Shown here piece by piece: positions 10,210 through 20,378 of a stretch of 64,000 nucleotides of DNA (position 1 is the first letter of the stretch; each line of letters begins with the position of its first letter). A program made the position numbers and the translations under genes. The DNA is from Fagopyrum homotropicum (lineage: Eukaryota > Streptophyta > Magnoliopsida > Caryophyllales > Polygonaceae): the NCBI GenBank assembly GCA_033239125.1, contig BSWB01000008.1, positions 19,870,001 through 19,934,000 of the forward strand, written 5' to 3'. The notes beneath the pieces are model-generated. The model ran no database searches and was not told the DNA's origin. It saw nothing but the letters and a program-made list of their open reading frames with translations.

Positions 10210-11954
10210 TGTTCGCTCCAAACGGTGTGTGCAAGCTTTAAATTTATAACCCTAGACGTAAGCTTAAAATAAGGATGCGAACCCGCAGTGTACGGGTCAA
10301 TCGTAGTAAAAAGCAAGAAATTCCAAGGGTCGATCACAGGGACTTAGTGAAACAAAGTCCAATTACGGTAAGCTTAAGCAATCACTAACCACAAGTAATT
10401 AAGACAATCAAAGATGATAAAAGTCAATAAAAGAAATATACAATTCTAGAGATTAAAGCATCTAGTTGTGGTTCAAACTCATGATCTCAAGATAAGTGGA
10501 CAAAGCTGAGGTTTTTGCATAGGGAAGGCGTTACTAAAGTGGAATAGATCACCGGGTAAGTCTCACTACTTCACTAATCCAAAACCGTAACTCCTATTAC
10601 TGGGTAAGTCTCAAGGAATTAAGATAAAGAACTATAATCTCAAACGAACACACCATCTAAGGGAATAGAATCAACCTTTACCAGGTAAGTCTCAGGCTAA
10701 CTCACAAAGATAGGATGAAAGCACACTCAAACCCCAATAAAGGATTAACCTTTATTACCTACACTTATGATCTTAGGTAAACAAACAAAGGAATTACCGT
10801 GTAAGTCTCATCCTAGGCTTGCATTGAACCAGGAAAGGTGTAATAAGAATAGGATTTGGCAAACTCTAACACTTAACTCTCAGTTTCGGATCAGATAAGT
10901 CACCTCGGTCAGAAGAATTCCACCCCGGCTGAGATGTTCATCGACTGAGCGAGATGCTTAGGGTTAAGGTTAAAGACTCGAACTTTCAGGGTCCTACTTT
11001 GATTAAGATTATTCTATCATTGTTTTTCCCACAACCTTCAGCCAATCACCCTAGAATCACACAAAGAGATTAGCCACTCATCATCATGAAAGTATTAATC
11101 AAGTATATGGGAAGAAAGTGAATATTTGAACAAGAAGAATTTAATGAAAAGACTTCAATAACTGAATCAAATATCACAACAAAGCGTTAGTTGGATAGAA
11201 ATCTAACAAGACAAGACAACAAGGAAGGGAATCTAAGATGATCTTACAAAAACCCTTCAAAAGCTATAAAAGCTACAATCTTCCTTCTTCAACCTTCAAA
11301 AAGGTTCTTCAAATCTCCCAACTGGAGTATGGCTGCAGCGGTGTATAAACCCTGATCGGTGGTATAGCATGATATGGATTTGTGGGAAATCCGACCCTTT
11401 TTATAGGAAAATTACTCTCCAAAGATAAGATATCTTAGAAAGATCTCTTCCCATAAAAATAGGTAAAATATATGATCTAGCATATCTTCTTCCTTCCAGG
11501 AGCCAAGCCCAAAAATAAGATCTCTTTCCAAAGATAAAAGATCTCAGCCAAGAATAAAATATTCTCGCCGCGTCCAGGTGTTCGCCTCGGTCGAGTCGAC
11601 TTCTCTGGATCACCTCGGTCGAGGTGAATCTGTAGTCAACCGAGGTGAGTCACAACTGAATGTGAAATCTCTTAATCTGGTCCAAAGTGAATCTCTAATC
11701 CATGGCTATGCTTCCTGGATGGTTCCTTATGTTCCTGAATGTAGCTCCAATGACTCCATAGCTCCTTTTGCTCCTTTTTGATGCAAAACGTGCCATTTTA
11801 CCTACGATTACAACAAAACTAGGTGTAGACCTCGATTCCCGCAAAGGTAGATGAAATGGTAATATAATCACATATTATACATACAATCATGCAGATTATT
11901 GAAGATAAAACGTCCAAACAAACCCCAAAATATAGACTATAATGCATGCTATCA
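10210..11954 (-). repeat. E1 5' LTR
   Basis: This 1745-bp LTR is nearly identical to 2342-4087. It has the four-copy motif array at about 10550-10810, a TATA-like box at 11398-11405 and the E palindrome at 11611-11626. Confidence 0.93.
11398..11405 (-). promoter_or_regulatory. TATA-like box of the E1 5' LTR
   Basis: TATAAAAA is followed by GGG on the minus strand, about 550 bases into the LTR in sense orientation. The same box is found at 14993-15000 and 35770-35777 in E2. Confidence 0.6.
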
Positions 11955-11959
11955 CAGAC

Positions 11960-13149
11960 CATGCCTATGCTTTAAGTAGGAGGACGCCTCGAGAGGAGGC
12001 GGTAGTTCGGCTTACGGTTCAGCCTCAATTGGAAAGGGAATTGATGGAGTTAGAGATGGATATCCGGTTCCCGGATACGGACTGCCGCTTGTCCGAGTTA
12101 GAGGTATTACCTGACTTGTCCAGAGAAATCCGACAGAAGCAGAAAAGATGTCCCATTTTGACGAGGATTTGGGACAGGATGGCCTGAGGAGAGGCACCAC
12201 AGTTTATCACAAGAGCAGACGGGTTATTGAGACGTCAGGGACGTATTTGTGTGCCTTTAGACCCAGAGTTGAGAGAGCGGATTTTGTAGGAGGCACATTC
12301 TACTCCTTACTCGGTGCATCCAGGCAAGAGTAAGATTTACCAGGATATCAGGAGGTCTTATTATTGGGGCGGACTTAAGCCCAATGAAGCTAGATATGTG
12401 GCCACATGCTCAACCTGCCAACACGTCAAGATCGAGCACCAAAGACTCGGGGGAGAGCTTCACCCACTGCTTGTGCCATAGTGGAAGTGGGAGGATGTAT
12501 CCATGGATTTCGTTACCGGTTTGAGACCGAGAAGGAGCTTTGATGCGATATGGATAGTAGTGGATCGGTTGACGAAGACCGCACATTTCATCCCTATTCG
12601 GGAGACGTGGCCGGTGAGTCGTCTAGCTGAAGAGTTTACCCGTCAGATTGTGAGGTTATATAGAGTTCCCAGGACTATCATCTCGGATAGGGACGGGCAT
12701 TTTACCTCGAGGTTCTGGCACTAGGTACACGCCGCCATAGGTTCGAGTCTTCATTTCACCACTGCATATCATCCACAGACCGACGGCCAGTCCGAACGGA
12801 CTACTCAGACCTTAGAGGACATGTTGCGGGCATGTGTGCTAAACTGGGGGAAGGTATGGCCCGACCACCTTCCATTGGTGGCGTTTTCGTATAATAGTAG
12901 TTGGCACGCGTCGATTGGGATGGCACCGTATGAGGCATTGTATGGACGGAGATGCCGCACTCCCTTGTGTTGGGACGAGCCGGGTAGTTCTAGCGTTGTA
13001 GCTCTAGAGTAGGTACAAGACGACATGGCCAAGGTTGCTTTGATCCGAGAGAGGATGTTGGCTGCGCATAGCTGTCAGAGTTCGTATGCGGATAATAGGC
13101 GTAGACCTCTCGAGTTCAGGGTAGGAGCTCAGGTGTAGTTGAGGGTATC
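11960..13149 (+). pseudogene. D1 integrase (RNase H/integrase junction to C-terminus)
   Basis: D1 resumes after the E1 duplication with the end of RNase H (YALSRR) and runs through integrase. The zinc-binding part is degraded (TCSTCQ near 12415). The catalytic core shows Asp in SMDFVTGL, Asp in ISDRDGHF and Glu in DGQSERTTQTLED. The tail contains YGRRCRTPLCWDE and GAQV, the approach to the C-terminal chromodomain region. In-frame stops occur near 12190, 12479, 12722, 13010 and 13137. G1 interrupts the gene at 13150, and the remainder is not in the window. The gene is dead. Confidence 0.8.
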
Positions 13150-14155
13150 TGTTACGCTAGAATCGTACCACGCAAAAGTCTTATAATTTATAACTCGATA
13201 TATTCTCCTAACTCCTAGCGAACCCACAATGTATGAGTCGTTTTGTAGCAAGGATAATATTCCGAGGTCGAACACGAAGACTAAGGTGAAATCAAATCAA
13301 ACAAGTGATCATGGATAGTGCAAATCTAGTCTAAGTCAAGAGAAAGAAATAAAGAAATGAAAATCATGATATTTTTGGTTGGGTTTTTGTGGTCATCAAG
13401 CAAAGATCACAAATCATGCAAGGTTATAAATCAAACAAATGACTCAAGCTAGCAACACAAACACAAGATATGTGATCAAAGAGAGAAAAGCGGATTCTAG
13501 AAATCAAGATTTCCGGTTATGGCATTGGACTCAAGCTTCTAAAGATCTAAGGACAAGGCTGCAGTGTTGGAAAAGGGTGTTTCTTTAATGGAAGCAATTA
13601 CCGGGTAAGTCTCATGCTCCACTAATCCCGCACCAAACTCCTATTACCGGGTAAGTCTCAAGGACCTAAAGTTTGGAATTCTGCACAAACCGGACACTAC
13701 TTAAGGGGCAAACCTCTCCTTACCGGGTAAGTCTCGGAAAAGGCAAGTCTCAAGCAACAATCCTAACACACTCAATCCAATAGCGGCTTATGAGGCTCAG
13801 TACTACCTAGAGATCATCATCTTCGGTATCTAAGATCGGAAATCACTGGGTAGGTCTCTTTCCTCACTTATTTTGCTAGCATTAGGTCACCCTAAGCTAT
13901 AGTGTGCTTAACAAACACTAGGATTTCAACAACCTAACATCCTAACATACAGATTCATCAATTAAAGAATAACAGAGAGAAAAATCGGGTGGATCATCAG
14001 ATAAATCGGTTGATCTGGCCTATGAACATGTCGATTTTTCTGTCTGGGTTAGGTTTTGTGCATACGAACCATCCTAAACTAACATACAAGTCCATTCTAT
14101 CATCACCCAAGCCATAACCATCAATCCATCACTCCAGAATCACAATAACTTAGCA
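13150..14155 (-). repeat. G1 3' LTR, truncated
   Basis: This matches the first kilobase (plus orientation) of the G2 LTR at 50309-52074. It carries the four-copy motif at 13600, 13646, 13722 and 13845 and G-family half-palindromes (AAATCGG and GTCGATTTTT) between 13980 and 14040. About 0.8 kb of the LTR is missing to the right. Confidence 0.88.
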
Positions 14156-14434
14156 AATAACATGCCATAAACTAGCTTGTAGGGAGTGGTGCCAATTGGT
14201 GTCTTCAAGGCGGTTCTATATGCCCACAAAGCATCATCAAGCTTTATGGCCCAATCTTTTCTTGTTCTAGAAACCATCTTCTCAAGTATTCCTTTTATCT
14301 CCCGGTTGGAGATCTCCACTTGGCCACTTGTTTGGGGATGGTAAGGTGTGGCCACCTTATGAGTCACCCATACTTAGCCAAAAGTGTCCCAAAGTTCCTA
14401 TTGGTGAAATGTTTCCCTCCATCACTTATGATCA
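14156..14434 (-). pseudogene. G1 integrase core fragment (left of E2)
   Basis: The minus strand encodes the second half of the integrase core: the second catalytic Asp (ISDGG, interrupted at the E2 boundary), then [25 protein letters not shown] with the catalytic Glu, and [21 protein letters not shown]. One base is missing around 14370 (a CCCC to CCC change), giving a frameshift relative to G2 and F. The C-terminal domain is gone through the deletion that joined this fragment to the LTR. Confidence 0.82.
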
Positions 14435-14757
14435 TGATAGCATGTATTATAGTCTATATTTTGGGACTTGTTTAGACATTTTATCTTCAATAATGTGCAT
14501 GTTTTAATGTATATTATGTGATTATATTGTCGTTTCATCTACCTTTACGGGAATCGAGGTCTACACCAAGTTTCGTTGTAATCGTAGGTAAAGTGGCACG
14601 TTTTGGATCGAAATGGAGCTAAGGAGCAAAGGAGTCATTGGAGCTACATTCAGGAGCTTAAAAGAGAACTCAGGGAGCAAGGAAAAGAAGATTTACTTTG
14701 GACCAGATTTGAGAGATTTCACATTCAGCTGAGATTCACCTCGGTCAACTACAGTGT

Positions 14758-14773
14758 CACCTCGACCGAGGTG
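14758..14773. repeat. E-family palindrome (E2 5' LTR)
   Basis: CACCTCGACCGAGGTG, the complement-centred form of the E 16-mer. It lies in U3, about 220 bases upstream of the TATA box. Half-copies flank it near 14745 and 14797. Confidence 0.88.
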
Positions 14774-14992
14774 ATCTAGAGGAGCGCCCCGACCGAGGCG
14801 AATATCCTGACGCGGCAAGATATATTTTATTTGGCTGAGATCTTTTATTTTTGGAAGGAGACATCTTATATTTTTGGGCTGGATTTCTGGAAGGGAGATC
14901 ATATATTTAGGAGATCTATTTTAGAGATATGAATATATTTTATTAGGAAATTTTCTTTTTAAGATATTATTATCTTCGGAAGATAATTCTCC

Positions 14993-15000
14993 TATAAAAA
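14993..15000 (+). promoter_or_regulatory. TATA-like box of the E2 5' LTR
   Basis: TATAAAAA is followed by GGGCTG, with AT-rich sequence upstream. Its position is conserved with the E1 LTRs and the E2 3' LTR (35770-35777). It is probably the polymerase II promoter of the element. Confidence 0.6.
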
Positions 15001-15588
15001 GGGCTGAATTTTCGACAATACAACATCACCGGAGGCTGAGAATAACCAGCAAAGAGAGGATTTTCAGGAAGCTTTGAAGGAAGGAAGGAAGATTGAAGAT
15101 CAATCAAGGAAGGATTGATAGTTCGGATATAGCTTTTGAGGGGATTTGTAAGACTTTCTTAGATTCCCTTTTATTTGATTGTCTTGTTGGATTTGTGATC
15201 CAACGAACGCTGATTTGTTTGATATTTGATTCAGTTATTAAAGCCTTGTTCTTAAGGTATTTATGTTCAAATATTCATTCTCTTCCCATATATTTGATTA
15301 TTGCTTTCATGATGATGAGTGGCTAATTTCCTTGTGCGATTCTAGGGTGATTGGCTGAAAGTTGTGGGAAAAACAATGATAGAATAATCTTAATTCCAGT
15401 AGGACCCTGAAAGTTCGAGCCTTTAACCTTATCCCTAGAACATCTCGTTCAGTCGATGAACATCTCCGCCGGGGTGGATCTTGACTGACCGAGGTGATCT
15501 TTTCTGATCCGTAATTGAGAGTTAAGTTTCAGAGTTTGCCAAATCCTATTCTTATTATACCTTTCCTAGTTCAATGCAAGCCTAGGAT

Positions 15589-15848
15589 GAGACTTACCCG
15601 GTAATTCCTTAGTTTTTTTACCCAAGATCATAAGTGTAGGTAATAAAGGTTTATCCTTTATTGGGGTTTGAGTGTGCCTTCATTCCATCTTTGTGAGTTA
15701 GCCTGAGACTTACCCGGTAAAGGTTGATTCTATTCCCTTAGTTAGTGCGTTGGTTTGAGATTATAATTCCTTTCCTTATTACCTTGAGACTTACCCGGTA
15801 ATAGGAGCTTTTGGTTTGGGATCGTGAGTAGTGAGACTTACCCGGTGA
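15589..15848 (+). repeat. Four spaced copies of GAGACTTACCCGGT in the LTR leader
   Basis: Copies start at 15589, 15705, 15786 and 15833. Three include the near-palindrome TTACC-C-GGTAA. Spacings of 116, 81 and 47 bases are closely matched, in mirror order, in the E1, F and G LTRs. The antisense strand of each copy reads GGGTAAGT, like a 5' splice site. Confidence 0.85.
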
Positions 15849-16198
15849 TCTATTCCACTTTAGAAACACCTTCCTTTTTGAAAAATCTCAGCTTTGTCCA
15901 CTTATCTTGAGATCTTGAGTTGGAACCACAACTAGATGCTTTAATACCTAGAATTTGCATATTTCCTTTAATTGACCTTATTCTCATCTCTTTGATTGCT
16001 TTATTCGCTTTTGTGGTTATTAGTTACATAGACGACCTATACTTTCTTAGTTTTACCTAAGTCCCTGAGATCGACACCCCGGAATTCTTGCTTTTACTAT
16101 AATTGATCCATACACTGCGGGTTCGCATCCTAGTTTAAGCATATTTCTTGGGATATAAATTTAAAGCTTGCACACGCCGTTTGGAGCGAACAAGTTTT

Positions 16199-16216
16199 TG
16201 GCGCCGTTGCCGGGGA
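16199..16216 (+). other. E2 primer-binding site (tRNA-Asp)
   Basis: TGGCGCCGTTGCCGGGGA is complementary to the 3' end of plant tRNA-Asp including its CCA. It lies six bases after the LTR, as in Athila elements. Confidence 0.93.
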
Positions 16217-16233
16217 CTTGGTCTAGACCAAGT
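16216..16233. other. Perfect 18-bp palindrome abutting the PBS
   Basis: ACTTGGTCTAGACCAAGT begins at the last base of the PBS. E1 keeps the pairing through a G-U pair (CTTGGTCTAGACCGAG). F has no equivalent. It may be an RNA dimerisation or leader structure; that is inference. Confidence 0.7.
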
Positions 16234-16322
16234 ATGGTTGCGGTAGTGTTTCGGGGCATTTGCCCTTGTTACTACTAACCACTCTACTTGAGTGACTTTC
16301 GCATGTTCTTTTTCTTAGGTTT

Positions 16323-18039
16323 ATGCGAAGAACCCGTGCTGGGAAGGAAATCGTTCCTTACGATCCCGAACCAGAAAAGACATACAAACGACACTTGAAA
16401 GAAGCGAAAATGGCCAATCGAGACGATCGCGATCTTGAGGCCGAGTTGAAGGAGGCGATGGAACAACTGCGCCTCAATAGGGAAGAACTACAGCACGAAA
16501 GAGAGGAAAATTGCACCAGAGCTGCAGAGATTGAAACAGATATGGCTGAGTTACGAGCTTAGATTCTACATCGACCAGACCCTCGACCGAGGTAGGACCC
16601 CGCTCCAGTTGCCGCGGCTGAGATAATTCCACCTCGGATGCCTGTCCGAGATGTTCTTTTTGCTGGTATTCCACAGACCCTAGGACAGAGGATGGACCCA
16701 AACCAGCAAGTGAGGCGTCCAGGAGTCAACCTAGGAGATCCATCGGAGCTTGATTATGAACTTCGACCGCAAGTTCTATCCATGATCCGCCAATGCTAGT
16801 TTGGAGGTTTAGAGAGGGAGTCTCCGCATCAACACTTACAGAACTATGAGATTTTGATGGAGACCTTGAGACCTTTAAGGCTGAAAAATAATAATTACAA
16901 GCTAAGGCCTTTTTACTTTTCTTTGAAAGACAGGGCGCTTACTTGGTATCAGTCTCTTCCTCCCGGAAAGATCAACACTTGGGAGGAGATGACGACGGAG
17001 TTCTGAACAAAATTCTTTCCCCCCCTCCAAAACCGCTGAAATGAGAGGGAAGATCAATGCATTCATCATGAAGGACAAGGAGAGTTTGTTCAAGTCATGG
17101 GAGAGATTTAAAGATGTTCATTTGGATTGCCCACATCATGGGATTCCAAAGATAGAGTTGATGGAGATATACTTCAAGGGATTGGATGGAGCTACCCAAT
17201 TCAACCTTCAACTACTATCCGCCGGCACATTCATGGCCATGCCGATTGATGAAGCTTGGGAGTTCATTGAGAAACAAGCTTTGGACATGGAGAAGTACTC
17301 ACACCAAGGAGCTGAACATGGAGTTAAGAGATTTAATTTCCAAGAGGCTCCATCAAATGATAATCAACTCATTTCCCTCAAGAATGATGTGAAGCAATTG
17401 AAGGATCTTTTGGTTGCTCACAACAAGAAGGAAGAGGGAGGATATCAAGGGTCAAGGAACAACAATCATGGTTCCCGGAACAACAACCATAACAACAATA
17501 GAGGCTCCAACAACAACAGTTGGAGATCTAACAATCAAAATCCTGGTAACCCTTATTCTAACTCCAATTCGAATAATTCTTTTAATCCCTCTTCTTCTTC
17601 TTCTACTCCATTGAAGAGCCATGAGCCAGGATCAAGTTTGTCCCAGCCAGAGAAGAAAGATGCAGTGCTGGAGGCCATCTTGATCAAGCTCAACGCTATG
17701 GAGACATCCATGACTTCATTTTTGAAGGCACAAAAAGCCTTAGAGCAACAATTCTTTAATAAGGCGAATGAAGCGCCAAGAGATCCGGGGAAGCTCCCAA
17801 CAAGGACAGAGAGCAACCCAAAAGGACAGATTATGGCAATAACGACGAGAAGTGGACTGAAAACTGCAGATCCAGTGCCTCGGTCGATGCCAGTGCAAAT
17901 GAAGAACACCTCGGTCCAAGTACAGACGAAGAACACTTCGGTCGAGGTACCATCTGAGGCTGAGTCTCAGAAAGCGTCGGACAAAACTAAAGTTTATGTC
18001 CCACCTCTTGCATATAAACCACCACTTCCATTCCCCTAG
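16323..18039 (+). pseudogene. gag: E2 gag (stops and a frameshift)
   Basis: This matches E1 Gag throughout. It starts MRRTRAGKEIV at 16323, has an in-frame stop at 16560-16562 followed by others near 16591 and 16796, a frameshift around 17020, then a clean frame from 17041 to 18039. The capsid region (FSLKDRALTWYQSLPPG; CPHHGIPKIELMEIYFKGLD), an Asn/Ser-rich tract at about 17450-17600 and a proline-rich tail are all present. Degenerate E palindromes lie in the coding sequence at about 16570-16660 and 17880-17950. A TAG at 18037-18039 ends it inside the protease leader, at a different place from the E1 stop. Confidence 0.82.
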
Positions 18040-18492
18040 TCAAGGGCTAGAGCACATCTAGACAAGCACTTTGGTAAGTTCCTTGACTTGATGAATAAAT
18101 TACATATTAACATCCCTTTCCTTGATGCTATTCTAGGGATGCCCGCCTATGGGAAGTTCTTAAAAGAGATTCTATCAAGAAAGAGGAAGCTGGAAGACTT
18201 TGGTGAAGTAAGAATGACATCTAAATCCTCAGAGCTCATTCAAATCATGAAGGAGAAGATGCCACCTAAGTTGAGAGATCCCGGCTCATTTTGCATTCCC
18301 ATTCAAGTTGGGGATGTTACTTGTGAGGCGTTGTGTGATCTAGGAGCCAGCGTGAGCATCATCCCGCTGGAGCAATGTGTGAAGATCGGACTTGGAGAGC
18401 CTAAGTCGGTGAAGATAAGATTATACATGGCGGACCGCTCCATTACCCATCCCATGGGCATTTTGGAAGATGTTCCGGTTAAGTTAGGTAAC
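18040..18492 (+). pseudogene. E2 protease, first part (left of F)
   Basis: The frame encodes LDKHFGKFLDLMNKLHINIPFLDAILGMPAYGKFLKEIL and the DLG active site (CDLGASVSIIPL), ending at VKLGN, where F is inserted. It continues at 29724 after F with the GTAAC duplication. The role is polyprotein processing. An open frame from 18088 to 18522 runs by chance a few codons into the F LTR. Confidence 0.82.
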
Positions 18493-19352
18493 TGTTACGC
18501 TAAGGATGTGTGCACGCAATAAGCCTTAAATTTATACTCGTTATATTTCTCCTAATTCCTAGCGAACCCGCAGTGTACGGGACGTTTTGTAGTAGGGATA
18601 GTATTCCGAGGTCGAACACAAAGACTGAGGTGAGATTGATTCGATTAGTGATTAAGTTTAGTGAAGATCTAGGCTTAAGAAAAGAGAAAGAAATAAAGAA
18701 ATTAAAATCTCAATGTTTTTGGTTGGTTTTTAGGTGATCAATCAAGGATCACAAATCATGCAAAGTAAACAATCAACTAAGCCAACACCACAAGTAAACA
18801 AAGCAAACACGAAATATATGATCAAAGAGAGAAAAGGCGGATTCTAGGGGTTGGAAATTCCGGTTATGGAATAGGACTCAAGCTATCTAGTCATTCCTTG
18901 GATTTACTACAAATTATTGGGGAGTGAGTGTTTCTAGATTGGGATCAATCACCGGGTAGGTCTCATGGTCCACTAGTCCAATCTTAAGGTCTCATCACCG
19001 GGTAAGTCTCAAAGAGCCTAGGGAATGGAATTCTACACAAACCGGATTGTCGCCTAGGGGTCTAACCTATCCTCACCGGGAAGGTCTCGGAAGGGTAAGT
19101 CCTAAACAACTATCCTAGAACACTTAGTCCAATGGCGGCTTATGAGGCTCACCACTACCTAGAGTTCATCATCTTTGAAATCTAAGAGTAAGAATCACCG
19201 GGTAGGTCTCTTCTAACACTTAGTTGCTACCACTAGGTCACCCTAGGATATATTTAACTCAACAAACACTAGGATTTCAACATTCTAACATTCTAGAACT
19301 TAGACTCATCTAATCAAACGAATCAAGAAAATCACGGGTTGTTCTACCACTT

Positions 19353-19364
19353 CCACGGCCGTGG
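19353..19364. repeat. F-family palindrome CCACGGCCGTGG (F 3' LTR)
   Basis: A perfect 12-bp palindrome. In F LTRs a half copy (AACCGTGG) follows about 15 bases later. Matching copies lie at 28756-28767, 48393-48404 and 60611-60622. Confidence 0.9.
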
Positions 19365-19977
19365 ACTGGCAAGAACAAACCGTGGACTCCAACAGTGGCT
19401 CGGTTCAAGCAAATGAAGCATCCAAGGGCGAATCTAAGTCCATCCTATCATAGTCCTAGCCATAACCATTCTTTCCTTACCCTAGAATCGCATCTATTTA
19501 GCCTACAACATACATCATCACAATCGAAATCATCAAACATAAAATCATGGCTTCCATTTGCAAGATAATAAAGAGAAAGAGATGAACAAATGAAGCAATA
19601 AAAACCAAGCTGAAAATGAGATTAGAAAAACTCACAACCCTTCAAAAGAAGGTTTAATCGATTCCTACAACCCTAGAGAACGATTCCGAAAATCTTCACT
19701 ACAAAACCTATCAAAGACTAGCAATGGTGTGTTCTTCTCTTCTTCTCCAATGAAGCTTTTCTCCTCCTCCAATGGTAGCTCTTCTCCAAGCTTCCTCTTG
19801 AGAGAATCTTCTTGTTGAGAGTATGGGAGAGAATGTGGATTTGATTGGATGATGAAAGATTGGAAGATGCCTTCTCTCAGCCTTGCAGGACCACTTTTAT
19901 ACTACAACCTTGCTAGAGTTGGCCATGAGATCGTGGCACAGCTGTCACAACCGCCTGGCAAAAACCACGGTTGGTTT

Positions 19978-19989
19978 CCACGGCCGTGG
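19978..19989. repeat. F-family palindrome beside the TATA region (F 3' LTR)
   Basis: CCACGGCCGTGG, followed by a second CCGTGG at 20001-20006. The intervening 18 bases are absent from the other LTR of this element (29381-29392). Confidence 0.9.
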
Positions 19990-20358
19990 TCCCTCCAGTG
20001 ACCGTGGTTTTGGTGTTCCTGCACTATATGGATCATCAAGCCACGATTTGGTGCATGACATGCATCAACAAGGTCCCATGGGTCTTCCTTAGCCTCTAGC
20101 TTGCGTCCTAATGAGTCCGAGGGTGTGTCATCTTGATGAACGATCCTCAAACGTATCGTTTAAGCTCCTAAATCTCCCAAAATACCTACAAAGAAATGCA
20201 AAAGTCCGTGTAGACGTCTATCTCGACAAAATACGTGAATTGAGTGCAAACGTCGTGAACTAGTGCTAAACCATGCATGAATGAGTGAGGAATCTATCTA
20301 AATAAGTGTCTAATCCTAAGTCATAAATCGTGTTATCAAAAATACTCCATACTTAAGG

Positions 20359-20378
20359 TTTGCTCGTCCCCGAGCAAA
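20359..20378 (-). other. Conserved hairpin next to the 3' LTR (F)
   Basis: Plus strand TTTGCTCG-TCCC-CGAGCAAA; the sense-strand loop is GGGA. Against E (CTTGCTTG/CAAGCAAG), two stem positions have changed on both sides, which is compensatory. Confidence 0.8.

Larger units (their letters stand above)
2342..11954 (-). mobile_element. E1: complete Athila-like element lacking RT/RNase H, in D1
   Basis: A 9.6 kb minus-strand element bounded by two LTRs (2342-4087 and 10210-11954) that start TG and end CA and look almost identical. A perfect 5-bp target-site duplication, CAGAC, lies at 2337-2341 and 11955-11959. Reading on the minus strand: 5' LTR, tRNA-Asp PBS, gag, protease, short spacer, integrase, truncated ORF3, 3' UTR, 3' LTR. 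RT and RNase H are absent, and the same gap is seen in E2. The near-identical LTRs indicate recent insertion despite the missing RT, so replication was presumably supported in trans. Confidence 0.93.
70..13149 (+). mobile_element. D1: Del/Tekay-like Ty3/gypsy element, split by E1 and cut by G1
   Basis: D1 is the oldest layer of the nest. Read across E1 (2342-11954) it gives, in order, a gag zinc knuckle, an aspartic protease, reverse transcriptase, the start of RNase H, and integrase. That order, and the FIDD and DDE-type motifs, are those of plant Ty3/gypsy chromoviruses of the Del/Tekay type. No D1 LTR is visible: the left side is interrupted by an E-family LTR ending at 69, and the integrase tail is interrupted at 13150 by G1. 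Many in-frame stops show it is dead. The lineage is inferred from remembered family resemblance, not a search. Confidence 0.8.
14435..16192 (+). repeat. E2 5' LTR
   Basis: This 1758-bp LTR starts TGATAGCATG and ends GCGAACA. It holds an E palindrome at 14758-14773, a TATA box at 14993-15000 and the four-copy GAGACTTACCCGGT array at 15589-15848, which lies in the transcribed leader. Confidence 0.92.
18493..20338 (-). repeat. F 3' LTR
   Basis: An LTR of 1846 bp, paired with 27896-29723. It has the four-copy motif at 18951, 18997, 19075 and 19197, F palindromes at 19353-19364 and 19978-19989, and a TATA-like GTATAAAA (minus strand) at 19895-19902. Confidence 0.93.

Noticed and set aside
16199..16216. 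Possible tRNA-Asp gene fragment
   Set aside because: Only the 18-nt acceptor end is present, next to an LTR, as expected of a primer-binding site; no cloverleaf surrounds it.
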